From positions 1-64,000 of the forward strand of contig NZ_WKJN01000028.1 of assembly GCF_009674495.1 (NCBI RefSeq): 64,000 nucleotides of DNA, read 5' to 3'. Below, in pieces: positions 1-7,484 of this stretch. Position 1 is the stretch's first letter; every line of letters begins with the position of its first letter. The stretch is from Duganella alba (GTDB taxonomy: Bacteria; Pseudomonadota; Gammaproteobacteria; Burkholderiales; Burkholderiaceae_D). Below the pieces are notes generated by a model that searched no databases, was not told the origin of the DNA, and saw only the letters and a list, made by a program, of their open reading frames with translations. The position numbers and the translations under genes were made by a program.

Positions 1-1
1 T

Positions 2-778
2 GCCGCGCAGGCGCAGACCGGCACGCCGCCGCCTCCGGTGGCGCAGGGCGAGACGCCGGCCGCCGCCGTGCCGGATCCCGCGCCGCATCCCGGCATGCGC
101 CGCTACAAGGTCAACCTGCCGCCGCCGGCGGTGTTCGACATGGCGGTGGCGCGGGTCGACGCCGACGGCACCAAATGGACGGGCGCCGCGACGATGACGT
201 GGCATACTGACGGCAGCCACTACCGGGCGTCGGTGGAGGCGGGCCTGAGTTTGCTGATCACGCGTCTGAACCTGCTGGTGACGCGCAGCGAGGGCGAGAT
301 CGACGATTACGGCATCGCGCCCGTGAAGAGCACGGAAAAGCGCGCGCGCCGCGCCGAAACCGCGACCCACTTCAACCGCGACGCCAGCACCATCAGCTTC
401 TCGGCGGTCGAGACCACCTATCCGCTGCTGGTGGGTGCGCAGGACACGGTGACGGTGCCGTTCCAGCTGGGCGGCATCGGCCGGGCCGACGTCAACCAGT
501 TCGGCGGCGACATCGACATCCAGGTCGCCAACGACAAGGAGGCGGTGGTCTACCGCTTCCAGCTGGTCGGCGAAGAGGAACTCGATATGAAGACCGGCAA
601 GGTGGTGACCTGGCATCTGAACCGTCCGCCGAAACCGGGCGCGTATTCGTCCAGGCTGGAAATCTGGCTGGCGCCGGGACTGAACTGGTATCCGGTGCAG
701 ATCCGCGTCAGCGAAGGCAATGGCGCGGTCACCACCCAGACCGTATCCGATATCAAGATGACTGAAGCAGGAAAATAA
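2..778 (+). CDS. DUF3108 domain-containing protein (5' end missing)
   Basis: The reading frame is open to the left edge of the window, so the start is not seen; 258 residues are visible. The first in-frame candidate start inside the window (GTG at 38) lies in a Pro/Ala-rich linker, not at a signal peptide, so the gene probably begins upstream. The body matches the DUF3108 beta-rich fold: a conserved GEIDDYG(I/L)APV segment, a TTYPLL segment, and a C-terminal (E/D)(I/L)WLAP..NWYPV segment also found in the next gene. The two are clear paralogues, one base apart (TAA at 776-778, ATG at 780), so they form one transcription unit. DUF3108 proteins are usually periplasmic with unknown biochemical role. 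Family call is firm, function is unknown. Confidence 0.85.
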   Translation, partial: AAQAQTGTPPPPVAQGETPAAAVPDPAPHPGMRRYKVNLPPPAVFDMAVARVDADGTKWTGAATMTWHTDGSHYRASVEAGLSLLITRLNLLVTRSEGEIDDYGIAPVKSTEKRARRAETATHFNRDASTISFSAVETTYPLLVGAQDTVTVPFQLGGIGRADVNQFGGDIDIQVANDKEAVVYRFQLVGEEELDMKTGKVVTWHLNRPPKPGAYSSRLEIWLAPGLNWYPVQIRVSEGNGAVTTQTVSDIKMTEAGK

Positions 779-779
779 G

Positions 780-1523
780 ATGAAAAACATGACCACCCTT
801 TGCGCAGCCCTGCTGCTGGCCGGCGCCGCGCTGGCCCACGCGGCCGACGAACATCCGAGCGCCAAACATCCGACCAATCCGCCGCCGTCGGCGGACCTGA
901 GCTACGCGCTGAAGATCAAGCAGAGCGGCCTGTCGCTGAACGGCACCGCCACCGTGCAATGGCGCGCCGGCGACGGCAAGTATTCGATCGCCACCGAAAG
1001 CCGCGCCGCCATCTTCGGCAAGGTGGTCGAGAACCGCAGCGAAGGCGGCATCGACGACTTCGGCCTGGCGCCGGTCAGCTTCTACGAGAAGCGCCTGCGC
1101 AAGGAGCCGTACACCACCAGCTTCAAGCGCGACGGCAAGACTATTGCATTTACCGAAAGCGACGTCACCTATCCCATCCTGGGGGGCGAGCAGGATCGCA
1201 GCAGCGCCCAATGGCAGCTGGCCGCGCTGGCGCGCGCCACGCCGGACAAGTTCAAGCCGGGCAGCGAGTGGCATCTGTTCGTGGCCGGCCGCCGCGACGC
1301 CGAGCAGTGGACCTTCAAGGTGGTCAAGACCGAGAACGTGCAGATCGGCTCCGGCGACGTCAGCGCGGTGCACCTGATCAAGGCGCCGCCGCCGGATGCG
1401 CAGGGCCAGCAGGTCGACCTGTGGCTGGCGCCGTCGATGGATTGGTATCCGGTGCGGGTGCGCTTTAACGACAACGACGGCGACTTTGTCGACCAGACGC
1501 TGGAAAAGGTCGTGAAGAAATAG
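780..1523 (+). CDS. DUF3108 domain-containing exported protein
   Basis: A 247-residue protein with a clear Sec signal peptide (MKN followed by a hydrophobic run, cleavage likely after AHA near residue 21). The mature part carries the same DUF3108 landmarks as the preceding gene: a GGIDDFGLAPV stretch, a VTYPILGG stretch and a DLWLAPSMDWYPV stretch near the C-terminus. It is probably soluble in the periplasm. It starts one base after the stop of the upstream paralogue and is probably translationally coupled to it. Tandem DUF3108 genes are likely products of a local duplication. No enzymatic residues can be recognised. Confidence 0.88.
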   Translation: MKNMTTLCAALLLAGAALAHAADEHPSAKHPTNPPPSADLSYALKIKQSGLSLNGTATVQWRAGDGKYSIATESRAAIFGKVVENRSEGGIDDFGLAPVSFYEKRLRKEPYTTSFKRDGKTIAFTESDVTYPILGGEQDRSSAQWQLAALARATPDKFKPGSEWHLFVAGRRDAEQWTFKVVKTENVQIGSGDVSAVHLIKAPPPDAQGQQVDLWLAPSMDWYPVRVRFNDNDGDFVDQTLEKVVKK

Positions 1524-1577
1524 GCTCCTGCTATACTGACGCCCCCGCGACAATGAGGTTTATTTGTAAAAAATACA

Positions 1578-2963
1578 ATGGCGGGGTGCACAGAATGGCA
1601 AAGAATGATCGAACCTATAACTAGTGAAGCCGCACCGGACCCGCAGGAGCAGGACAGTCTGCAGGCCCACTTCCAGCCGCACATTTCCGCTGACGAGATT
1701 GAGCAGGTCTACCACCTGAAACGCGCGCAGCCGCTGTTGCAGGTGTTTACCGCCCTGTTCCACGGCGGTTTCGATGGTGTGCTGGTGCGCCTGCTGGTGC
1801 TGCGCGAGCTGGCCGCCGAAACCGGCGTCACCAGCTTCACCCGCGCCGACATCAACACCCGTTTGGGCTACCTGCTGCCGGAATCGCTGGAGACGGTGCT
1901 GATGCGCCTGCGCTCCAACCAGCTGCTGGCGTGGGACGCCCAGCAGGCCGTGTACCGCGTCACGCCGATGGCGCGCAACGTGCTGTCGGCGATCGACGCG
2001 CTGCTGGCGCTGGGCAAGGAGGAAGACAGCTCGGACATGGGCTTCCTGCTGTCGCAGGTGGCCGGCGCCCAGGTGATGGGCGGCGTCACCGTCGACCAGC
2101 TGAACCACCTGCTGGGCCGCCTGATGGAGCTGACCGAGGAATTCTCGGACGCCATCGCCTCCGGTTCCGAATTCCGCCTGCGCGCGTCGCAGGCCAAGTG
2201 GCACATGGCCTGCGACTGGGTGGAGAAGGGCTCGGAGATCCTGCGCGCCATCACCACCGACGAAAACGCCGACAGCGCCACCCACAAGGCGGCGCAGGCC
2301 ATCGGCCGCGCGCAATCGGCGCTGCTGAACATGCAGGGCATGTTCTCGCGCGCCTTGAACCAGATCGAGCGCCAGCGGGTGCACCTGGGCCAGTCCGGCC
2401 TGTCGACCACCGACATCAAGCGCTGGCTGCTGGAACACGAAGACCTGGCCTCGCTGGCCCTGGGGGCGATCGACCAGCCGGTGGTCCCGCTGTTCATCAC
2501 GCCCGCAGAAATGATAGACGTAGCAGAAACAGAATTAATGGCCGACCGCGTAAACACCACCGTATCCAATGGCCTGCCGACCGGCACCGACGCGCCCACC
2601 ACCATCAGCGACGGCCCTGCGATGCAGCAGGAGCTGGACGACTGGCTGGCGCGCCTGTCCGACTTCGCCGCGCTGGGGAATTTCCCCAGCATCGCCGACG
2701 AAGGCCCGAAATCCATCCAGGCGCACGAGTCGCTGCTGCCGGCGTCGTTCGCCGTGGCGTCGTACCGCGCCTCGCTGCTGCCGCTGCTGGGCGATGCCGA
2801 CGAAGCGCGCCTGCAAGGCGCCACCGCCGAACTGGCGCGCCTGCCGGTGACCTTCTCGCCGCAGGACGAAATGGTCCAGCTGCCCGACCTCGAGGTCGCA
2901 GCGATGTCCCTTGCCTCCCTCTCACTGTCTTTGAATCCGGAAGGCGACAAGTCTGATGAATGA
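1578..2963 (+). CDS. mksF: Condensin subunit MksF (kleisin-like)
   Basis: A 461-residue, largely helical protein and the first gene of an mksF-mksE-mksB operon. The N-terminal 120 residues look like the winged-helix region of MukF/MksF kleisins, followed by a long helical middle and an acidic C-terminus; kleisins bridge the ATPase heads of an SMC-type dimer and recruit the E subunit. The family call rests mainly on operon position and subunit sizes together with an unmistakable MksB downstream. The start is uncertain: ATG 1578 gives the longest frame, ATG 1605 (MIEPITSEA...) is equally possible, and neither has a clear Shine-Dalgarno sequence. The stop overlaps the mksE start by 8 bases, implying coupled translation. 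Confidence 0.8.
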   Translation: MAGCTEWQRMIEPITSEAAPDPQEQDSLQAHFQPHISADEIEQVYHLKRAQPLLQVFTALFHGGFDGVLVRLLVLRELAAETGVTSFTRADINTRLGYLLPESLETVLMRLRSNQLLAWDAQQAVYRVTPMARNVLSAIDALLALGKEEDSSDMGFLLSQVAGAQVMGGVTVDQLNHLLGRLMELTEEFSDAIASGSEFRLRASQAKWHMACDWVEKGSEILRAITTDENADSATHKAAQAIGRAQSALLNMQGMFSRALNQIERQRVHLGQSGLSTTDIKRWLLEHEDLASLALGAIDQPVVPLFITPAEMIDVAETELMADRVNTTVSNGLPTGTDAPTTISDGPAMQQELDDWLARLSDFAALGNFPSIADEGPKSIQAHESLLPASFAVASYRASLLPLLGDADEARLQGATAELARLPVTFSPQDEMVQLPDLEVAAMSLASLSLSLNPEGDKSDE

Positions 2964-3750
2964 CGATTCCCAAATCCTGATCGCGCGCCTGCTGTCGCAC
3001 CAGACCCTGCGCCGCGACGACAAACTGGTCAAGCGCGTGCTGTCGGACGAACAGTTCCGCACCGAAGTCGATGCGCGCCTGCTGGCCGTCGGCCTCAAGC
3101 TGCTCGACAACGTGTATGCCGACCACGTGACGCTGGCGCTGCACCGCGCCATCGAGCCGAAGATCTTCGGCGCCAAGGACGTCTGGCAGAACAATAACTT
3201 CGGCCTGTCGCGCGATGGCGTGGCGCTGCTGGTGGTGCTGTGGGCGCAGATCATCCTGCCCAAGCGCGAACGCCAGGAAACCCACCAGCACGCGGAGGAC
3301 GACCAGAACGACATGTTCGGCGTCGACAAGCCGCTGCCGCGCGCGGAAGACACTTCGATCGGCATCGCCTACAAGGCGCTGCTGGCCGACTTCGGCGACA
3401 AGCTGGGCAAGAAAACGCGTCTCGACATGAACCTCGGCATCCTGTCCAAGCTGGGCTTCATCGAGCGCCGCGGCGACATCATCGTTGAAGGCCCGCTGCT
3501 GGACCTGCTGATGGATACCGACGTGCTGAAGGAACGCATCGTCAACGGCGCGCTGGCCGACGTGTTCAAGCGCGCGCCGGCGCAGATCATCCCGGTGCCG
3601 CGCAGCGCGCCGCCGGTGGCCGCCAATGACGTCAATGACGTCAATGACGACGAGGAAGCCGCAGCGGCCGAGGACGAAGAAGAGATCCTGCCCGCCTTCG
3701 AGGCGCCGCCGCCTGCCCCTATCGATCCAGACACTCCAGCCAAGGACTAA
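2956..3750 (+). CDS. mksE: Condensin subunit MksE
   Basis: A 264-residue protein between the kleisin and ATPase genes; it starts inside the end of mksF (8-base overlap) and stops 3 bases before mksB. It begins MNDDSQILIARLL and has the winged-helix character of MukE/MksE, including an N-terminal block (LLSHQTLRRDDKLVKRVLSD) and a long helix rich in hydrophobic residues near 85-100. MksE proteins bind the kleisin and modulate SMC head engagement on the nucleoid. The last 60 residues are a low-complexity acidic/proline tail that includes three 9-base units encoding NDV-NDV-NDD (3625-3651). Such a tail is unlikely to be part of the folded core. Confidence 0.82.
   Translation: MNDDSQILIARLLSHQTLRRDDKLVKRVLSDEQFRTEVDARLLAVGLKLLDNVYADHVTLALHRAIEPKIFGAKDVWQNNNFGLSRDGVALLVVLWAQIILPKRERQETHQHAEDDQNDMFGVDKPLPRAEDTSIGIAYKALLADFGDKLGKKTRLDMNLGILSKLGFIERRGDIIVEGPLLDLLMDTDVLKERIVNGALADVFKRAPAQIIPVPRSAPPVAANDVNDVNDDEEAAAAEDEEEILPAFEAPPPAPIDPDTPAKD
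3625..3651 (+). repeat. Three 9-bp tandem units in mksE
   Basis: AATGACGTC is repeated twice (3625-3633, 3634-3642), followed by AATGACGAC (3643-3651). It encodes NDVNDVNDD in the acidic tail of MksE. The copy number may vary between strains by slippage without breaking the frame. Confidence 0.85.
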
Positions 3751-3753
3751 GCC

Positions 3754-6585
3754 ATGTTTCACATTAAATCGCTAGAACTGGTCCACTGGGATTACTGGCA
3801 ACGCATCAAGAACATCCCGCTGGACGCCAAGATCATCACCATCGCGGGCCAGAACGGCTCCGGCAAGACCACCTTGCTGGACGCATTGCGCACGCTGTTC
3901 GGCCTCGATTGCTCGATGGGCCGCACCTACAAGCACTACGCGCGCCACAGCGGCCAGCAGACCGCCTGGCTGCGCGCCGTGGTGGACAACAAGGCCATGG
4001 GCCGCCAGCTGTCCAACCGTCCGTTCCGCAGCTCCGGCTTCTTCAGCGACGACGAAGTCACGCTGTTCTGCCAGATCCAGAAGAACGGCGGCGACTGGAA
4101 GCGCCAGTACCTTATGCGTCCTGGTAACGTGCAGATCGAAGACATCGGCGAAGCCGGCAACGACTGGCTCGGCGTGGAAAACTACCGCAAGCGCCTGGCC
4201 AATGCCGGCCTGTCGCCGGCCATGGCCAAGGTGCTGGCCCTGGAGCAGGGCGAGACCGACAAGCTGTGCGAATACGCGCCGCGCCAGTTGCTGGACCTGG
4301 TGTTCCAGGTCTTCGGCGACAAGGAAGTGCTGGACGCCTACGACGAAGCGAAGCGCCACCAGCGCGACACCGAGACGGAACTGAAACGCTTTGAAGCGGA
4401 ACTGGAAGCCTCCAAGACCAATCTGGAAGGCTTGCGCCTGCGCGTGGCCAATTACCACCAGTGGGAAGACCTGAACAAGGAACGCCGCAACCTGCAAGAG
4501 GAAGTGCTGCCGTCGCTGGAATATCACGAAGCGCGCGAGAAGCATGCGACCTTGAGCCGCCAGCTGCGCGAAGCACGCAAGCCGCTGATGCAGGCCGACG
4601 CGCAACTGGCCGACAAGCGCAACATGCTGGCGGCGCAAGCCAAGGCGCTGTCGGACGCGCAAAGCCACGAGACGGTGCTGGAGCAGGAATCGACCTCGCT
4701 GCAAACGCGCCTGACGCACATCAACGGCAAACTCAAGCCGCTGGAAAGCCTGCTGGAGCAGAAGGCGCGCCTGGAAAAGCTGGCGTCGGACTCCGGTTCG
4801 GACCTGGCCGAAGTGGCCAAGACGCTGCAGGAAAAAGAAATCGAACTGGCGCGCCAGCGCACCGCGCGCGACGCCGTCGCCTCGAAGATCGCCAGCGAGC
4901 TGTCGACCATCTCGGCGCTGCAGGGCAAGACCGCGCTGCCGGAGCCGGAAGTGCAGCGCACCATGCGCCGCGCGCTGAACGACGCCGGCATCAGCCACGC
5001 CATGCTGTCGGACATCGTCGAAGTGACGGACCCGAAATGGCAGGGTGCGATCGAAGGCGTGCTGGGTGGCTATGCCTCCGTGGTGCTGCTGGATAAATCG
5101 TCCGACGCCGCCGCCGCGTACCGCCTGGCGGAGAAGGAGCGCTATCGCCACTTCATCGTGCCGGATCTGGTGCACGCGCCGACCATCAAGGACGAGAGCC
5201 TGATGTCGGTGGTGAAGTTCTCGGCCAAGGTGCCGGCATGGCTGGTGGAACAGCTGTCGCGCATCACCCGCGTGGACAGCGTCGACGTCGGCGCCAGGCT
5301 GGGCAGTCACGAGGAGTGGATCACGCCGGAAGCCTACCACCGCGAACGCCGCGGCGGCCGCTCGCTGTTCGTGGAAGCCTCGCGCTACCGCTTCGGCTCC
5401 GCCGGCCGCACGCAGCGTATGGAAGCGATCCAGAAATCGCTGCCGGCGCTGGAGGCGCAGGAGGATCAACTGACGCTGCAAGTGTCCAAGCTGGCGACCG
5501 AAATCAGCTCGCTGAAGACGCGCCTGGCCGGTGTCGATGCGGCCAAGGAACTGGGCGCGCGCTCCGAGGAATTCGACGACGCCGCACGCAACGCCGTGCC
5601 GCTGCGCGCGGAACGCAGCGAAGTCGGCGCCCGTCTGGGCGAACTGCAAAACCTGATCAAGACCGCCGTGGTCACGCGCACCCGCGCCGACACCACCTGG
5701 CAGAACGCCCGCTTCGCCCTGTCGGAAGCGGAAGCCGGCATGCGCCTGAACCACAAGCGCGTGCTGGAGCAGCGTACCGAACACGCCAGGGCCTTGCTGG
5801 CGCTGCGCAAGAGCTGGCGCCACCTGCCGCAGGGCTGGCGCCGTCCGGCGCGGCGCGCCGCGCTGGTCAAGGAACACCAGAACGCGCACCAGGTCACGCT
5901 GCGCGTACACAGCCTGGAAGCCAGCCTGGCGCGCAGCGACTGGGAACTCGATGCGACCGTGATCGACCAGTACCAGCGCCTGAACGACCAGCTGCATTCG
6001 CGCCAGTCGGAAACCGAGGAGCGCCGCTACCAGAACAACCGCGCGATCGAAGCGACCGGCAATGCGCGCGGCGCCTACATCGAGCGGCTGCGCTACACCA
6101 TCAAGACCTACGCCGCCAACATCAAGGAGCTGGGCCAGCTGGCCGGCATCGAGGTGCATGCGGACCCGGTCAAGCTGGAAAACGACGACGTGCAGCTGGC
6201 GCAGGCCGGCCTGCACGTGCGCTTCAAGTTCGACGGCAAGGGCGTGATCGGCATGAACGACGGCGAAGCGTCGGGCGGCCAGCAGGTGATGAAATCGCTG
6301 GTGCTGCTGATTGGTTTGCTGAAGTCGGAAGACGGTTCCGGCGGCTTTGTGTTCATCGACGAACCGTTTGCCCACCTGGATATCCGTAACATCCAGCTGG
6401 TCGGCGAGTTCCTGAAGAACACCGACGCCCAGTACCTGATGACGACGCCGCTGACGCACAACACCGACGTCTACGATCCTTCGGAACTGACGCTCATCAC
6501 GAGCAAGAAGAAAAAGGATACCGAGTGGGCGCAGCCGATCTTCGTGCTGCAGCGCCGCAAGGAGGAGGCGGCGAAAGCCGCTTAA
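3754..6585 (+). CDS. mksB: Condensin ATPase MksB (SMC-like)
   Basis: A 943-residue SMC/Rad50-type ATPase. Walker A is GQNGSGKTT at residues 32-40, the ABC signature region (EASGGQQ) sits near residue 838, and Walker B with catalytic glutamate (FVFIDEP) near 865, followed by a D-loop-like AHLD. Two long coiled-coil arms (about 190-400 and 550-790) flank a globular hinge-like region around 410-530. This head-coil-hinge-coil-head plan and the short length fit MksB rather than the 1,480-residue MukB. With MksF and MksE it should form a loop-extruding condensin acting in chromosome organisation. There is no MksG/JetD TOPRIM nuclease gene next door, so the four-gene plasmid-restricting Wadjet form is not supported here. 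Confidence 0.9.
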   Translation: MFHIKSLELVHWDYWQRIKNIPLDAKIITIAGQNGSGKTTLLDALRTLFGLDCSMGRTYKHYARHSGQQTAWLRAVVDNKAMGRQLSNRPFRSSGFFSDDEVTLFCQIQKNGGDWKRQYLMRPGNVQIEDIGEAGNDWLGVENYRKRLANAGLSPAMAKVLALEQGETDKLCEYAPRQLLDLVFQVFGDKEVLDAYDEAKRHQRDTETELKRFEAELEASKTNLEGLRLRVANYHQWEDLNKERRNLQEEVLPSLEYHEAREKHATLSRQLREARKPLMQADAQLADKRNMLAAQAKALSDAQSHETVLEQESTSLQTRLTHINGKLKPLESLLEQKARLEKLASDSGSDLAEVAKTLQEKEIELARQRTARDAVASKIASELSTISALQGKTALPEPEVQRTMRRALNDAGISHAMLSDIVEVTDPKWQGAIEGVLGGYASVVLLDKSSDAAAAYRLAEKERYRHFIVPDLVHAPTIKDESLMSVVKFSAKVPAWLVEQLSRITRVDSVDVGARLGSHEEWITPEAYHRERRGGRSLFVEASRYRFGSAGRTQRMEAIQKSLPALEAQEDQLTLQVSKLATEISSLKTRLAGVDAAKELGARSEEFDDAARNAVPLRAERSEVGARLGELQNLIKTAVVTRTRADTTWQNARFALSEAEAGMRLNHKRVLEQRTEHARALLALRKSWRHLPQGWRRPARRAALVKEHQNAHQVTLRVHSLEASLARSDWELDATVIDQYQRLNDQLHSRQSETEERRYQNNRAIEATGNARGAYIERLRYTIKTYAANIKELGQLAGIEVHADPVKLENDDVQLAQAGLHVRFKFDGKGVIGMNDGEASGGQQVMKSLVLLIGLLKSEDGSGGFVFIDEPFAHLDIRNIQLVGEFLKNTDAQYLMTTPLTHNTDVYDPSELTLITSKKKKDTEWAQPIFVLQRRKEEAAKAA

Positions 6586-6818
6586 TCGGGAAGGGGTGTG
6601 TCCAGCAGCTGGTCCAGCTGCTGCGCCAGGAGGGCCGCCTTGTCGCGGCCCTTTGCTTTTTGTACGGCTTCGAGATAGGGCGCGCGCAGCTGGCGCAGTT
6701 CATCCAGCGTCGCGGCCTTCTCCACCCTGAGTTGCAAGGTGAAACCACGCAGGCCGATCGTACTCCTGATGGTCTTCGTGTAGAAGTCGTAAACCGCGAG
6801 CTGCTGGCGGGTGGTCAT
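6582..6818 (-). CDS. Small hypothetical protein (78 aa)
   Basis: A short charged, helical protein (MTTRQQLAVYDFY...) with a good Shine-Dalgarno sequence (AAGGAGCACC read on the minus strand) just before ATG 6818. Its stop shares bases with the mksB stop: TTAA at 6582-6585 supplies TAA on both strands, a 4-base convergent overlap. I do not recognise the family. No signal peptide or membrane segment is visible, so it is probably cytosolic. Convergent orientation makes a role in the condensin operon unlikely. Confidence 0.65.
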   Translation of the reverse strand: MTTRQQLAVYDFYTKTIRSTIGLRGFTLQLRVEKAATLDELRQLRAPYLEAVQKAKGRDKAALLAQQLDQLLDTPLPD

Positions 6819-6857
6819 GGCGGTGCTCCTTAGTCAGACTAAAGATAGCACCGCGCC

Positions 6858-7391
6858 TTATTTGATGTCAAAGATGTCTATCGGACGCGGCACCGGCTTC
6901 TGCGTGCGGCGCCATTGCACCAGCAGCCACGCGTATACGCCATAGAAGCCGCCCAGCAGGCCAAACAGCCAGGCGGTGAGTGGATTGCCGAGGAAGTCCG
7001 GATCGAGCGGCAGGCCATTGTGCATGTGCAGATAGGCCTCAAATAAGCGGTAGATCAGCCGGCTGATGTACAGCATGATGACCAGCAGCGCAAGCTTGCG
7101 GTTCTGCGTGTAGAAAAAACCGTCGGGACGGTTTTCCAGGCGGCTCATCTTCATGTTGCGCTGGCCCAGCAGGCCGCCGATCACGGCGCCCGCCGCCAGC
7201 GCCGCCAGCGCGGTCCAGTTGCCGAAGGTTTGCACGGCCACCGCCAGCAGCATGAACACCATCACGCCCAGCGTGGCGTAGTGGCGCCACAGTTCGGATT
7301 TGGTGCGGCCCAAGACGATCTTGAGACGCGAATAAATACGCCATACCGCCAGCGGCACGAGCAGCAGCAGTACGATTGTGGTCATTTCCAT
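6858..7391 (-). CDS. Multipass membrane protein, CcdC/DUF1453-like
   Basis: Starting at ATG 7391 (MEMTTIVLLLLVPLAVW) this is a 177-residue inner-membrane protein with about four hydrophobic segments, near residues 4-18, 30-50, 55-70 and 95-112, plus a C-terminal one at 135-155. A longer frame reaches an upstream start at 7493, but the extra part is polar and not membrane-like, so the shorter start is preferred. The pattern of a GLLGQR-type loop followed by a GFFYTQNRK segment and an ISRLIYR helix resembles the CcdC / DUF1453 family of unknown function. It is divergent from the S9 peptidase gene. Family call is moderate. Confidence 0.6.
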   Translation of the reverse strand: MEMTTIVLLLLVPLAVWRIYSRLKIVLGRTKSELWRHYATLGVMVFMLLAVAVQTFGNWTALAALAAGAVIGGLLGQRNMKMSRLENRPDGFFYTQNRKLALLVIMLYISRLIYRLFEAYLHMHNGLPLDPDFLGNPLTAWLFGLLGGFYGVYAWLLVQWRRTQKPVPRPIDIFDIK

Positions 7392-7484
7392 AATCTGTCC
7401 GAGGTAGAAATCTGAAAAACTGTGATTGTACGGCACGGATCGGCAATCAAGGCTAGCATAAGCAAACTGGACCGAAAGGACATC

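Noticed and set aside
3772..6459. 895-codon minus-strand open frame across mksB
   Set aside because: Antisense shadow of a gene with intact Walker motifs; composition is His/Arg/Gln-rich and no ribosome binding site is seen.
1578..6585. Wadjet (JetABCD) defence system
   Set aside because: No JetD/MksG TOPRIM gene is adjacent; the three-gene form and MksB size fit the chromosomal MksBEF type better.
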